Shown here: piece by piece, positions 37,407 to 46,938 of the stretch
How the letters are laid out: each line of letters begins with the position of its first letter
Numbering within the stretch: position 1 is the first letter of the stretch
DNA from: Roseibium limicola
GTDB lineage: Bacteria > Pseudomonadota > Alphaproteobacteria > Rhizobiales > Stappiaceae
Direction: 5' to 3'
Length of the DNA: 64,000 bases
Assembly (NCBI RefSeq): GCF_017313085.1
Contig: NZ_JAFLNF010000001.1
Span: 558,001 to 622,000 of the forward strand
Program-made: the position numbers and the translations under genes
Notes under the pieces: generated by a model
Seen by the model: the letters and a program-made list of their open reading frames with translations, nothing else
Databases searched by the model: none
What the model was told of the DNA's origin: nothing

Positions 37407-38966
37407 ATGAGAAAATTCCTAGCCGCAGCGATTGCTTCGGCCTATCTGGCCTTCTCACCAGGTGTTCAGGCGCAAACCCCGCCGAATGTTCTGGTCGTCG
37501 GTCAGATCGCCGAACCTAAAGCACTTGATCCGCAAGCCGTTACCGCTGTGAACGACTTCCGGATCCTGATGAACATCTACGACGGGCTCGTCCGCTACAA
37601 AGACGGAACACTGGAGGTGGAACCTGCTCTGGCGGAGAGTTGGACAATCTCCGACGATGGTACTGCCTACACATTCAAGCTGCGCGAAGGCGTCACCTTT
37701 CATGATGGCACACCCTTCGATGCAGCAGCCGTCAAATTCAACTTCGACCGGATGCTTAAGGAAGATCACCCCTTCCACGACACTGGCCCCTTCCCGCTGG
37801 CCTTCTTCTTCTCCTCGGTTGAGGAAGTCGTTGTCGATGATCCGACCACCGTCACCTTCAAGCTGAACGCGCCTTACGCGCCTTTCCTTTCCAACCTGGC
37901 CTACCCGACCGGTCTGATCGTTTCGCCTTCAGCCGTGGAGGCAAACGGTAAGGACTTCGGACGGCATCCGATTGGAACCGGGGCCTACAAGTTCGCCGAA
38001 TGGGATGCCAACACCAAGGTCGTCGCTGTACGTAATGACGACTATTGGGATGGTACCCCGGAGCTGGAAGCCATCATATTCCGCCCCATTACCGACGCCA
38101 ACACCCGCATTGCCGAGATGCTCTCCGGCGGTCTGGATGTGATGGTCGAAGTTCCGCCCGACAGCCTGCAGCAGTTCAAGTCTGACGACAACTTCGAGGT
38201 TCTGGAGCAAGCCGGACCACACGTCTGGTTCCTGATCCTCAATGCCAAGGAAGCGCCGTTCAACAACAAGGCTGCGCGCCAGGCAGCCAACTACGCGATC
38301 AACAAGACTGCGCTGGTGGAAAATATCCTGCAGGGCACCGCGGATGTCGCGGCAGGCCCGACACCGCCGGCTTTCGCCTGGGCCTACAACGAAGGCCTGG
38401 AGCCCTATCCGTACGACCCGGAAAAGGCCAAGGAATTGCTGAAGGATGCCGGTTACGATGGTGAAGAGATCACCTTCTACGTCACAGAAGGCGGTTCCGG
38501 CATGCTGGACCCGATTGCCATGGGCACCGCGATCCAGGCAGATCTTCAGGCTGTTGGCATGAACGTCAAGATCGAGACCTACGAGTGGAACACCTTCCTT
38601 GGCAAGGTCAACCCGGGTCTGGAAGGCAAGGCTGCCATGGCTGAAATGGCCTGGATGACCAACGATCCGGACACGCTGCCATTCCTGGCACTGCGCACCG
38701 AAGCTTTCCCCGACAAGGGTGGCTTCAACTCGGGTTACTACTCCAACCCGAAGGTCGATGATCTGTTGGACAAGGCGCGTCAAGTCACTGATCAGGCTGA
38801 GCGTGCCAAGCTTTATCAGGAAATGCAGACCATCGTTCAGGAAGACGCACCGTGGGTCTTTGTCGCCAACTGGAAGCAGAATGCCGTGACCAAATTGTCC
38901 GTAGGAGACTTCAAGTTGCAGCCATCCTTCTTCCTGATGCTGCAGGACGTCAAAAAGCCGAACTGA
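37407..38966 (+). CDS. Peptide/nickel-type ABC transporter substrate-binding protein
   Basis: Periplasmic SBP_bac_5 receptor of 519 residues. The signal peptide MRKFLAAAIASAYLAFSPGV ends near VQAQ. The mature part has the DppA/OppA cluster C order: LDPQAVTAVNDFRILMNIYDGL, PALAESWTISDDGTAYTFKL, REGVTFHDGTPFDAAAVKFN and later RQAANYAINKTALVENILQG. Ligands of this group include peptides, glutathione, opines and other small amides. It is first in an operon with a permease, a permease-ATPase fusion and an ATPase. GGGGAA lies before the ATG. A GC-rich hairpin follows the gene. Confidence 0.92.
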   Translation: MRKFLAAAIASAYLAFSPGVQAQTPPNVLVVGQIAEPKALDPQAVTAVNDFRILMNIYDGLVRYKDGTLEVEPALAESWTISDDGTAYTFKLREGVTFHDGTPFDAAAVKFNFDRMLKEDHPFHDTGPFPLAFFFSSVEEVVVDDPTTVTFKLNAPYAPFLSNLAYPTGLIVSPSAVEANGKDFGRHPIGTGAYKFAEWDANTKVVAVRNDDYWDGTPELEAIIFRPITDANTRIAEMLSGGLDVMVEVPPDSLQQFKSDDNFEVLEQAGPHVWFLILNAKEAPFNNKAARQAANYAINKTALVENILQGTADVAAGPTPPAFAWAYNEGLEPYPYDPEKAKELLKDAGYDGEEITFYVTEGGSGMLDPIAMGTAIQADLQAVGMNVKIETYEWNTFLGKVNPGLEGKAAMAEMAWMTNDPDTLPFLALRTEAFPDKGGFNSGYYSNPKVDDLLDKARQVTDQAERAKLYQEMQTIVQEDAPWVFVANWKQNAVTKLSVGDFKLQPSFFLMLQDVKKPN

Positions 38967-38987
38967 TCGTTCGGTAGACGCCACGAC

Positions 38988-39015
38988 GGCCCGGCGAGGC
39001 ATCCCCCGCCGGGCC
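38988..39015 (+). other. Hairpin between binding protein and permease genes
   Basis: GGCCCGGCG and CGCCGGGCC arms with a ten-base loop and no T run, 21 bases after the binding-protein stop. Hairpins at this position commonly protect the 5' cistron from 3' exonucleases. Confidence 0.65.
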
Positions 39016-39049
39016 CCATCCAGACTTCATGCCAAGGAGGGAGAGACCG

Positions 39050-39994
39050 TTGGCTTATTACATCGCCAAGCGCCTGTTGGCGGCGATCCCGGTCCTGTTC
39101 GGCCTCACCATCATCGTCTTTCTGATCATGGCAATGATTCCAGGTGATCCCGCGACAGCCATCCTCGGCTCCTATGCCACCCCTGAAAACGTCGCAAAGC
39201 TCAACAGGGACCTCGGTCTCGACAAGACTCTGTTCGAGCAATACGTGATCTGGATCGGCAACCTGATTCACGGCGACCTTGGTCGGTCTTACACACTGAA
39301 CCGCCCGGTTCTAGATGAAGTTCTCGAGCGCTTCTCAGCGACGCTCATCCTCTCGGGCACCTCACTTGTCCTGTGCTCGGTCCTAGGACTTCTGGCCGGC
39401 ATTATTTCTGCCGTGCGCCAATACGGCTGGGCGGACAAAGCCATCACGCTGATCGTCCTCATTGGGATCTCGACGCCCTCCTTCTGGCTCGGCTTGCTGC
39501 TGATCCTGATCTTTGCCGTCAATCTGAAGCTGTTTCCGGCATCGGGCATGTACGCCATCTACGGCGGCGGTGACCTAGCCGATCTGATTCACCACCTCAC
39601 GCTTCCCGCGCTCACATTGTCCATCGTGGCAACCGGCGTCATCGCCCGCCTAACCCGCACCGCCATGCTGGAAGTCCTGCGCCAGGATTATATCCGCACC
39701 GCGCGCGCGAAAGGCCTGAGTGAAAGCAAGGTGATCTACAAGCACGCCTTCAAGGCTGCACTGGTCAATGTCGTTCCGGTCATCGGCATCCAGGCAGGCT
39801 TCGTCATTGGAGGCGCGGTCTATATCGAGACCGTGTTCCAGTGGCCGGGCATCGGTTCCATGCTGGTGACCGCCATTTCCACCCGCGACCTGCTGCTTGT
39901 GCAAGGCGGTGTTCTCATAGTGGCCTCCGCCTACGTGCTCTTCAACCTGCTCGCCGATGTCGTCCAGACCATTCTAGATCCGAGGTTGCGCTGA
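39050..39994 (+). CDS. Peptide-type ABC transporter permease (DppB-like)
   Basis: Inner-membrane permease of 314 residues, six helices. The start LAYYIAKRLLAAIPVLFGLTIIVF is the DppB N-terminus, and the coupling loop RTARAKGLSESKVIYKHAFKAALVN carries the EAA-type motif. The start codon is a TTG at 39050, placed 9 bases after AAGGAGGGAGAG. An ATG at 39029 lies before that site and would add seven residues with no ribosome binding site of its own. Its stop overlaps the next ATG by one base (TGATG). Confidence 0.9.
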   Translation: MAYYIAKRLLAAIPVLFGLTIIVFLIMAMIPGDPATAILGSYATPENVAKLNRDLGLDKTLFEQYVIWIGNLIHGDLGRSYTLNRPVLDEVLERFSATLILSGTSLVLCSVLGLLAGIISAVRQYGWADKAITLIVLIGISTPSFWLGLLLILIFAVNLKLFPASGMYAIYGGGDLADLIHHLTLPALTLSIVATGVIARLTRTAMLEVLRQDYIRTARAKGLSESKVIYKHAFKAALVNVVPVIGIQAGFVIGGAVYIETVFQWPGIGSMLVTAISTRDLLLVQGGVLIVASAYVLFNLLADVVQTILDPRLR

Positions 39995-41931
39995 TGACGG
40001 AGGCCACCCTGACCACGCCACGCAAACAACCCGCCAAGACCTCGCGCCCCAGTACGCTGGGCCTGCTGCTCAACAACACACTTGCCACCACCGGACTGAT
40101 CATCCTGGGCATCATCTGCCTGCTCGCGCTGGCCGCCCCTTTGCTGCCGCTGCCCAATCCAGATGCCACTGCGCCCGCTGATCGGTTGATGCGCCCCTTC
40201 ACTGATGGTCACCTGCTTGGGACGGATCATCTTGGGCGGGACCTCTTGTCCCGACTGATCTGGGGCACTCGGGTTTCGCTGGCCGTTGGCCTCTCCGCAA
40301 CGGCCATTGCCGCCTTCTTTGGCTCTCTGTTGGGGTTGCTGGCCGGATATGCCGGCAAGCGCGTCGACACGATCATCATGCGCGGCATCGATATGGTCAT
40401 GGCGTTTCCCTACATCCTGCTGGCACTGGCCATCGTCGCCGTGCTTGGACCGGGCCTGCTGAATGCACTCTACGCCATCGCCCTTGTCAACATTCCGTTC
40501 TTCGCCCGCAACATCCGTGGCATCACGCTTGGACTGTCACGGCGCGAGTTCGTCGACGCTGCACGGCTGGCTGGAAAATCGCCACCACAGATCCTGTTTC
40601 TCGAAATCCTGCCCAACGTTCTGCCGGTGATCATCATCACCATGTCCACCACAGTCGGCTGGATGGTGCTGGAAACAGCAGGCCTGTCTTTCCTCGGCCT
40701 GGGCGCACAACCACCACAGGCAGACCTCGGCTCGATGCTGGGCGAAGGCCGCAAGATCCTCTTCACCGCGCCACATGTGTCGATCATTCCCGGCCTGATG
40801 ATCTTCGCCCTGGTGATGAGCATCAATCTCTTTGGCGACGGTATCCGCGATATTCTGGATCCCCGCCTGCGCTCCGGCTCGCTGACACGGCCGGTCGCCC
40901 GGACAGCTGTGGAACGCAACGAGGCGGATAAACCTGCCCCGACACGCCCAGACGCTCTGTTCGAGATGATTGGCCTGCGTACAGAGTTCAAGATCGGCAC
41001 TTCGGTCTACAAGGCTGTTGGCGGCGTTGACCTTGCCCTGAAACACGGCGAATGCCTCGGCCTCGTTGGGGAATCCGGGTCAGGCAAATCCGTCACCGCC
41101 ATGTCAGTCATGGGGCTGGTCCCGACACCTCCGGGCAAGATCGCCGGCGGTGCCGCCTATCTGGAGGGCGAAGACCTGTTTGCCGCCAGCGACAGGCGGA
41201 TCAGAGACCTGCGCGGCGGATCCGTCTCCTATGTCTTTCAGGATCCACTCTCGACCCTGCATCCCCTGTTCACAGTGGGACAGCAGCTTTCAGAGGCCAT
41301 CAGTGCCCACGCGCCTCTGGGCAGATCCGAGACACAGGCACGCGCCCTGGAGTTACTGTCGCTGGTTCGCATTCCCAATCCTGCAGAGCGACTGAAGGCC
41401 TATCCGCACGAACTCTCCGGCGGCATGCGCCAGAGGGTCTGCATCGCCATGGCTTTGGCCAACGACGCAAAGCTGCTGATTGCCGACGAGCCCACGACGG
41501 CCCTTGATGTGACCGTACAATCCCAGATCCTGACCCTGATGAACCAGCTAAGGCAGGAGCGCGACGCAGCCATCCTGTTTATCACCCACGACTTCGGCGT
41601 TGTGTCCGCGCTGTGCGACCGGGTCGCCGTGATGTACGCCGGGCGCATCGTCGAAACAGGGACAACCGAGGACATTCTCAATAATCCGAAACACCCCTAC
41701 ACGGCCAAATTGATCGAATGCGTGCCTGTTCTGGGGGATCCCGGACGTCGCCTGGACGCCATTGAAGGACGTCCGCCAGTTGTCAATCATCTGCCGGACG
41801 GCTGCGCCTTTGCAGATCGCTGCCCGCATGTTCAACCGGTCTGCCGCTCAGGAGATATTGCCCTGGAAATGACAGGCCCCGAGCGCGGCGTCCGCTGCTT
41901 GTTTCCCCTCACACAGGGAGAAGACACATGA
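39994..41931 (+). CDS. Fused peptide-type ABC permease and ATPase (DppC-DppD-like)
   Basis: One frame of 645 residues joins two transporter parts normally made separately. Residues 1-290 form a DppC-like permease (N-terminal helix about 28-50, then GTDHLGRDLLSRLIWGTRVSLA and the coupling loop RREFVDAARLAGKSPPQILF). Residues 319-645 form a DppD-like ATPase with Walker A GESGSGKSVT near 359, signature LSGGMRQRVCIAMAL, Walker B LLIADEPTTALDVT and the C-terminal oligopeptide-ABC domain with Cys residues. The linker (about 290-318) is charged. No frameshift is seen. Such fusions are known in this family. The stop overlaps the next ATPase gene in ATGA. Confidence 0.92.
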   Translation: MTEATLTTPRKQPAKTSRPSTLGLLLNNTLATTGLIILGIICLLALAAPLLPLPNPDATAPADRLMRPFTDGHLLGTDHLGRDLLSRLIWGTRVSLAVGLSATAIAAFFGSLLGLLAGYAGKRVDTIIMRGIDMVMAFPYILLALAIVAVLGPGLLNALYAIALVNIPFFARNIRGITLGLSRREFVDAARLAGKSPPQILFLEILPNVLPVIIITMSTTVGWMVLETAGLSFLGLGAQPPQADLGSMLGEGRKILFTAPHVSIIPGLMIFALVMSINLFGDGIRDILDPRLRSGSLTRPVARTAVERNEADKPAPTRPDALFEMIGLRTEFKIGTSVYKAVGGVDLALKHGECLGLVGESGSGKSVTAMSVMGLVPTPPGKIAGGAAYLEGEDLFAASDRRIRDLRGGSVSYVFQDPLSTLHPLFTVGQQLSEAISAHAPLGRSETQARALELLSLVRIPNPAERLKAYPHELSGGMRQRVCIAMALANDAKLLIADEPTTALDVTVQSQILTLMNQLRQERDAAILFITHDFGVVSALCDRVAVMYAGRIVETGTTEDILNNPKHPYTAKLIECVPVLGDPGRRLDAIEGRPPVVNHLPDGCAFADRCPHVQPVCRSGDIALEMTGPERGVRCLFPLTQGEDT

Positions 41932-42920
41932 ACGCGACGCTCTCCGCGTCCCCCCTTCTCACCTTGGAAGACGTCGCCAAGACGTTTGGCGGCGAGAAGA
42001 AGCTTTTCGGCAAAAAAACACCCGCAGTGCATGCCGTACAAGGGCTCTCTGTCAATGTCCGCAAGGGCGAGATCCTCGGCGTTGTCGGAGAATCCGGTTG
42101 TGGAAAGTCGACGCTCGCCCGATTGATCGTCGGCCTTGATCTACCGACGTCGGGCACAATCAGCTTTGATGGCGAAGACCTGACTGCACTCGCCCGCAAG
42201 GATCGCCGCGCCCTGTCCCGAAAGGTCCAATATGTCTTTCAGGATCCGGTCGCATCCCTCAATCCGCGCAAGACCATCCGCACCATTCTGGAAGCACCGC
42301 TAAAGCATCTGACCGACCTGGATGCTCACGGTCGCGAGGATCGCCTGCAGGAGCTTCTGAGCGCCGTCAATCTGGCGCCCGAGTTTCTGGAGCGCTATCC
42401 GCATGAGTTCTCCGGCGGCCAGGCCCAGCGCATCGGCATTGCCCGCGCGCTTGCAGCCAGTCCCGAGCTGATCGTGCTGGACGAACCCGTGTCAGCCCTG
42501 GATGTCTCTGTACAAGCTCAAGTGCTGAACCTGCTCGACACGCTGAAAGACAAGTTCGGCCTGACTTACATCTTCATCAGCCATGATCTTTCGGTGGTTG
42601 AAAGCGTCAGCGACCGGGTCGCGGTGATGTACTTCGGGCGGTTGGCAGAACTTGGACCCTCAGCGCAGATCTTTCAGTCAGCCTTGCACCCCTACACCGA
42701 CCTGCTGATGCGCTCAGCCCCCGCACCGGGGCGCAAGGAACTCTTTGCCGAGGATGCCAATGCCAGTCTGCCGGACCCTTACAATCCACCGCAGGGCTGT
42801 GCCTTCGCTGCCCGCTGCCCTGCTGCAAGTAAGCTGTGCAGCACACAACGCCCGGCATCAGACGAGGCCTCGAGAACAGCCGGAAATCATATTGCAGCTT
42901 GCCATCACCCACTCTCGTAG
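41928..42920 (+). CDS. Peptide-type ABC transporter ATPase (DppF-like)
   Basis: Cytoplasmic ATPase of 330 residues. Walker A is GESGCGKSTL, the Q-loop is QYVFQDPVASLNPR, the signature is FSGGQAQRIGIARAL and Walker B is LIVLDEPVSALDVS. The C-terminal NPPQGCAFAARCPAASKLC segment is the cysteine-bearing oligopeptide-transporter domain (oligo_HPY). It forms the heterodimeric motor with the ATPase half of the preceding fusion protein. The ATG overlaps that gene by four bases, and a GntR regulator gene follows after 41 bases. Confidence 0.92.
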   Translation: MNATLSASPLLTLEDVAKTFGGEKKLFGKKTPAVHAVQGLSVNVRKGEILGVVGESGCGKSTLARLIVGLDLPTSGTISFDGEDLTALARKDRRALSRKVQYVFQDPVASLNPRKTIRTILEAPLKHLTDLDAHGREDRLQELLSAVNLAPEFLERYPHEFSGGQAQRIGIARALAASPELIVLDEPVSALDVSVQAQVLNLLDTLKDKFGLTYIFISHDLSVVESVSDRVAVMYFGRLAELGPSAQIFQSALHPYTDLLMRSAPAPGRKELFAEDANASLPDPYNPPQGCAFAARCPAASKLCSTQRPASDEASRTAGNHIAACHHPLS

Positions 42921-42961
42921 GCATAGGCCTGAGACAACAAACAACCAACCAAGAACAGGCA

Positions 42962-43756
42962 ATGACAGTATCAGTCGGGGCACAGGACCAGAAAGCACGC
43001 AAACGCCTGCGTCGGCCAGACATGCTGGCCGTGCAACTGCGCGAGCGGATCGTCGAGGCCGGACTGCGGCCAGGTGACCGCATCCCCACAGACTGGATCC
43101 AGCCCGAAGAAGTAAAAGTTGCCCGAGGCACCCTCAGGGAAGCTTTGAAAATTCTTGAATACCAAGGCCTTATCAAAAGCAGAAGCGGTCCGGGAGGCGG
43201 TGTTTTCGTCGATCAGGTCAACCCAAGCGAGGCCATTCGCTTGCTTGACAACCTCTTTCTGTTTTCGCCCCCCTCGATTGCTGACATCTACACCATGCGC
43301 AAACAACTGGAGCCGGAGCTTGCAGCCTCTGTCGCTGGCCATCTGTCGGACGAGGGTTTCAAGTCGCTGCAAGCTTGTATCCGCCTTTATGAAGACGAGC
43401 CAAAGACCGCCGAGGAAGAATATGCCCAGCGCCTGGCCGAACTGGACTTCCATGAAGAGCTGGCCCGCCACAGCCCCAATCCGCTGCTGGCATTCTCCTG
43501 CACGTTTCTTCTCAGCCTGCTGCACGACATGACTGTCTGCCGCTCAATCTACAAGGAGCCCAATCCCGGTTTGCGCGAAACCGGGCTGCACTATCAGGTC
43601 AGGCTATTGAGATCGATCCGTGCCGGCGATGTGGAGCTCAGTCGGATGATCATGCGTGGTCACATGATGGAAGCCGAGAAATACATGCTGGAGCGTGCCG
43701 CCTTGCGCACCAATGAGCCCGACAAGCGTCATCGCGAGCCAGCTCCCACCACATGA
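42962..43756 (+). CDS. GntR family transcriptional regulator, FCD type
   Basis: A 264-residue regulator with a GntR winged helix (about residues 20-88: LAVQLRERIVEAGLRPGDRI, then ARGTLREALKILEYQGLI) and an FCD effector domain (about 105-235) with a likely metal site including Asp and His of AELDFHEELARHSPNPLL. The ATG at 42962 fits the family N-terminus better than earlier codons inside the ATPase gene. It closes the transporter operon, so it probably controls it in response to the substrate or product of the M20 hydrolase (inference). Confidence 0.9.
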   Translation: MTVSVGAQDQKARKRLRRPDMLAVQLRERIVEAGLRPGDRIPTDWIQPEEVKVARGTLREALKILEYQGLIKSRSGPGGGVFVDQVNPSEAIRLLDNLFLFSPPSIADIYTMRKQLEPELAASVAGHLSDEGFKSLQACIRLYEDEPKTAEEEYAQRLAELDFHEELARHSPNPLLAFSCTFLLSLLHDMTVCRSIYKEPNPGLRETGLHYQVRLLRSIRAGDVELSRMIMRGHMMEAEKYMLERAALRTNEPDKRHREPAPTT

Positions 43757-43834
43757 CAACCGTGGGGAATTGAGGTACTGGAGTTAAAACATGAGAAATC
43801 ATCTCCAATTTAATTCCCCTCTCTAGCGGCCTCA

Positions 43835-44803
43835 ATGGCACTGCCGGTCCCCATGAAAAACATCTTTTTGCTCATCGCTCTCCTGACGACTCAAACGGCT
43901 CTGGCCGGAGAAATGACTGTTACCGATAGCACTGGCCGCGAAATCACATTTACCGCTCCTGCGGAGCGCATCGTGGTGATGCACGAGCCATTGCTTGGTC
44001 TGCCGCTGATGGATCTCGGCATCACCCCGGTCGCCAGTTACGGCCGAGCGGATGATGGCACATCACTGACGACGGTTGATTTCGTTACCACCGTCCTCGG
44101 AGACGAGACCCCGAGCCCTGAAACCGGGATCGGCCCATTCGGAAACATCGATCTGGAGAAATTGCGCAGCCTCAAGCCAGACCTGATCATTGGGACCGAG
44201 CATGACGCCTCCAAGGTCGCCCAGCTTGCGACAGTAGCGCCACTCTATCTTCAGAATGTCAGTACCGGACGGGTCGAAGGGTTTGGTGTTGAACGGGATC
44301 TGGCCGCACTGCTGGGCCTGCAGGACGGCCTGGCAAAACGGCTTGCGCTCTATCAGGAGACCGTCGGATCTGTGAAAGCCAAACTCGGGCACCCGGAAGA
44401 CGAAACCTATCTCGCAATCATTCTGACCGATCAGCTCAATCTCGTCGGTGCCATGTCAGGCATGGTTCAGGCGGTGGAAGACCTCGGCTATACCCGAGCA
44501 GAAGTCAGAAATCTTGGGGCCACTTCGGGGTATGGCAAGACAATCTTCGTGCCGATTAGCCCGGAGGTCTTTGCCCGGGTAAATCCGGACCTCTTGGTGA
44601 TAATGCGAAGCTTCACAGAGACGGAGCGCGATGAAGCGGCGACCCGCAAGCAGCTCGATCGCATCGTGCCTGGCTGGGACAAGTTCTTGAAACCGGCTCG
44701 CGAGGACAGAGTGGTCTTTCTGGATTCCGCAAAGGTTTCCACCCCGACGATTGCCAGCGCACTCAACACGCTGAACGCTCTGAGCATTTGGGCCGCGCGC
44801 TAG
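43835..44803 (+). CDS. Iron-chelate/cobalamin-type ABC transporter substrate-binding protein
   Basis: Periplasmic receptor of about 320 residues with the class III fold (TroA/BtuF/FepB type), two lobes joined by a long helix. After an N-terminal signal (MKNIFLLIALLTTQTALAGE) the protein reads VTDSTGREITFTAPAERIVV, LPLMDLGITPVASYG and LRSLKPDLIIGTEHD, usual for siderophore or heme receptors. Two starts are possible, ATG at 43835 and ATG at 43853; the latter gives a more standard signal peptide. It converges with the permease genes of the same type, an unusual arrangement, with 60 bases between the stops. Confidence 0.85.
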   Translation: MALPVPMKNIFLLIALLTTQTALAGEMTVTDSTGREITFTAPAERIVVMHEPLLGLPLMDLGITPVASYGRADDGTSLTTVDFVTTVLGDETPSPETGIGPFGNIDLEKLRSLKPDLIIGTEHDASKVAQLATVAPLYLQNVSTGRVEGFGVERDLAALLGLQDGLAKRLALYQETVGSVKAKLGHPEDETYLAIILTDQLNLVGAMSGMVQAVEDLGYTRAEVRNLGATSGYGKTIFVPISPEVFARVNPDLLVIMRSFTETERDEAATRKQLDRIVPGWDKFLKPAREDRVVFLDSAKVSTPTIASALNTLNALSIWAAR

Positions 44804-44863
44804 GCAATCACCTTACGCCCGCACCTGCACCGACAGCGCGCCCCAAACCCAAGAAAAGCAGCG

Positions 44864-45931
44864 TCAATCTCCCAGCGCCAGACGCAGGGCGCGCAGGCGC
44901 AAACTAACAATGAACAACGGAACACCCACCAACGTCAGGCTCAAACCGATCGGCAGGCTGAGATCGCTGGCCAATCCCCGACTGACAACATCTGCTGCAA
45001 CCACCAAAGCACCGCCCATCAACCCAGACAGGATCAGCTTCGCCCGCCCGCTCGCGGGGGAAAGGAAGGTGGCGAGATGCGGCGCCATAACTCCCAGAAA
45101 GCTCAGTGGCCCAACAGCGGTAACAGAGGCGGAGCTCAAAAGAACCGCCACGAACAGCAAGGCTGGACGAGACATCTTCAGCGGCTCTCCAAGCGCCATC
45201 GCCATCTCGTTGCCCAGATCAAAAACCTTCAGTGCCCGTCCCAAAACAAGCACTGCCGGGAAGCTCAGAAGGAACCAGGGCAGCAAGGCCAGTATCCCGG
45301 ACCAATTGGCTTGAAACAGAGACCCGGCCAGCCAACTGGAAAGCGCATAGGACGTTTCATCCGGGGTGTAGAGCACCAGAATGGAAGTGATCGCCGACAG
45401 CACGGTTTCCAGCGCGATGCCCATCAACAGGATCGCCAGCCCACTCGACTGCTCTCCTCCAACAAGCCAGATCAACACAAGAGCGACGCCCAGACCGCCT
45501 GCCATCGCAGCCAGCGGCAAATAGGCCAGAGGCACTGAAGGCAGGAAAACCAGGACCAGCATGATCATCACCATTGATCCCTGGCTGAGCCCAAATAGTC
45601 CAGGATCCGCTAATGGATTTCGCGCCAGCGATTGCAGCATGCCGCCCGTAATGGCAACCAGCCAGCCAGCCATGAAGCCCAGCAGAATACGCGGCATCCG
45701 AACGATCCAGAGGGCAAAGGCTTCATCTCCCTCGAGCTTTCCGCCCAACATGCCAGCCAACAGATCGCCCAGCCCGGTTTGCGTGAAACCAACCGACAGG
45801 GAAAGCAGCGTCAGCGCCAAAACGGCAAGCAGCAGAACGCATCCACCAGCCACATTGTGCAAACGGACCTGGAGCCCGCCCTTCAACCTGATCACACGAC
45901 GCCCGTCGAGCGCTTTTGCCAGCCTCATCAT
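44864..45931 (-). CDS. FecCD family ABC permease (second)
   Basis: Permease of 355 residues with about ten helices of the BtuC/FecCD type. Recognisable parts are RMPRILLGFMAGWLVAITGG, QSLARNPLADPGLFGLSQGS and the late SFLGVMAPHLATFLSP loop that contacts the ATPase. It pairs with the preceding permease to form the channel. The ATG at 45931 overlaps that gene's stop in ATGA. It is the last gene of a three-gene minus-strand operon. Confidence 0.9.
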   Translation of the reverse strand: MMRLAKALDGRRVIRLKGGLQVRLHNVAGGCVLLLAVLALTLLSLSVGFTQTGLGDLLAGMLGGKLEGDEAFALWIVRMPRILLGFMAGWLVAITGGMLQSLARNPLADPGLFGLSQGSMVMIMLVLVFLPSVPLAYLPLAAMAGGLGVALVLIWLVGGEQSSGLAILLMGIALETVLSAITSILVLYTPDETSYALSSWLAGSLFQANWSGILALLPWFLLSFPAVLVLGRALKVFDLGNEMAMALGEPLKMSRPALLFVAVLLSSASVTAVGPLSFLGVMAPHLATFLSPASGRAKLILSGLMGGALVVAADVVSRGLASDLSLPIGLSLTLVGVPLFIVSLRLRALRLALGD

Positions 45932-46938
45932 GCGGTCTGGCCCCCCGGCGACAGATAGAAGCGTTTGACAATCACCGCGAAGACAGTCCCGCCGATCAGA
46001 TCAAGCAGAATACCCGTATGCAGGACGTAAGGGGCGAAGGCCTGTCGGGCAAGGATATCGGCCAAAAGACACGCGCAGGCGCCAAAAAGCGCTGCAGCTG
46101 GCAAGGCGAACCGCATGTTCACCCCAACCAGTGGGCGCACCACATGGGGCACGACGAGACCGACGAACCCCACTGGTCCGCAAATCGCCACCGCAGAACC
46201 CGAACCGATCACCACACACAGCAAGGCCAATCGGGGAACCCGCCTGACACTCACCCCGACCGAAGCAGCCTTCTCCTCACCAAGGGTCAGCAGGGTCAGA
46301 GGGCGCGCAAGGAAGAACAAGCCGGCGAGCGCTAAAACGCCCAACGGCCAGAAAAAGACAAGTCGGTCGAAATAGACATGATTGATGTTGCCCGTCACCC
46401 ACCCGAGAAAATCACTGCGCCTTGCCGGATCAGACAGGAGGAAGGCATTGGCCAGCCCGATCAGCAGCATTGATACCAGCGCGCCAGACAAGATCAACGA
46501 AAGTCCACGCGGGTCCTTGTCGCCCCCAGCCAGCCGCGCAACGCTCAGAACGCATATGAACCCGAACGCTGCCCCGGCCATTGCGGCAAGCCCCTGTGCT
46601 TCCGTCCCGAGATCGAAAACATAGGCGCCGGCAACCACAAAGAACGCCGCGCCCGAATTGATGCCCAGTGTCGACGGGGAAGCCAGCGGGTTTCGGGTCA
46701 GGCCTTGAAGGACGACGCCCCCACAGGCCATCAGCGCCCCGGCATGGATCGCCATCAGGGCACGCGGCAGCCGTTGATACAGGATGACATAGTGGTCGTA
46801 ATTCTCGGCATCAAAGGCGAAGAAGGCGGCGAAAACCGCATCGAGTGGAATCGACGTCGCACCGCTGGAGAGATTGGCGATGAATGCACCAAGACTGCCC
46901 AGAAGGATCACGCAGAGGGCAAGCGCCTTTCCAGTCAT
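45928..46938 (-). CDS. FecCD family ABC permease (first)
   Basis: Permease of 336 residues, about ten helices. The family pattern is RLPRALMAIHAGALMACGGV, QGLTRNPLASPSTLGINSGA and CGPVGFVGLVVPHVVRPLVG. The N-terminus MTGKALALCVILLGSLGAFI begins directly with a helix. The ATG at 46938 overlaps the ATPase stop by four bases. Heterodimeric permeases of this kind are usual in Fe(3+)-siderophore importers. Confidence 0.91.
   Translation of the reverse strand: MTGKALALCVILLGSLGAFIANLSSGATSIPLDAVFAAFFAFDAENYDHYVILYQRLPRALMAIHAGALMACGGVVLQGLTRNPLASPSTLGINSGAAFFVVAGAYVFDLGTEAQGLAAMAGAAFGFICVLSVARLAGGDKDPRGLSLILSGALVSMLLIGLANAFLLSDPARRSDFLGWVTGNINHVYFDRLVFFWPLGVLALAGLFFLARPLTLLTLGEEKAASVGVSVRRVPRLALLCVVIGSGSAVAICGPVGFVGLVVPHVVRPLVGVNMRFALPAAALFGACACLLADILARQAFAPYVLHTGILLDLIGGTVFAVIVKRFYLSPGGQTA

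Noticed and set aside
39029-39049. ATG at 39029 as start of the DppB-like permease
   Set aside because: AAGGAGGGAGAG lies after this ATG and at a normal distance before the TTG at 39050, which also begins the conserved N-terminus.
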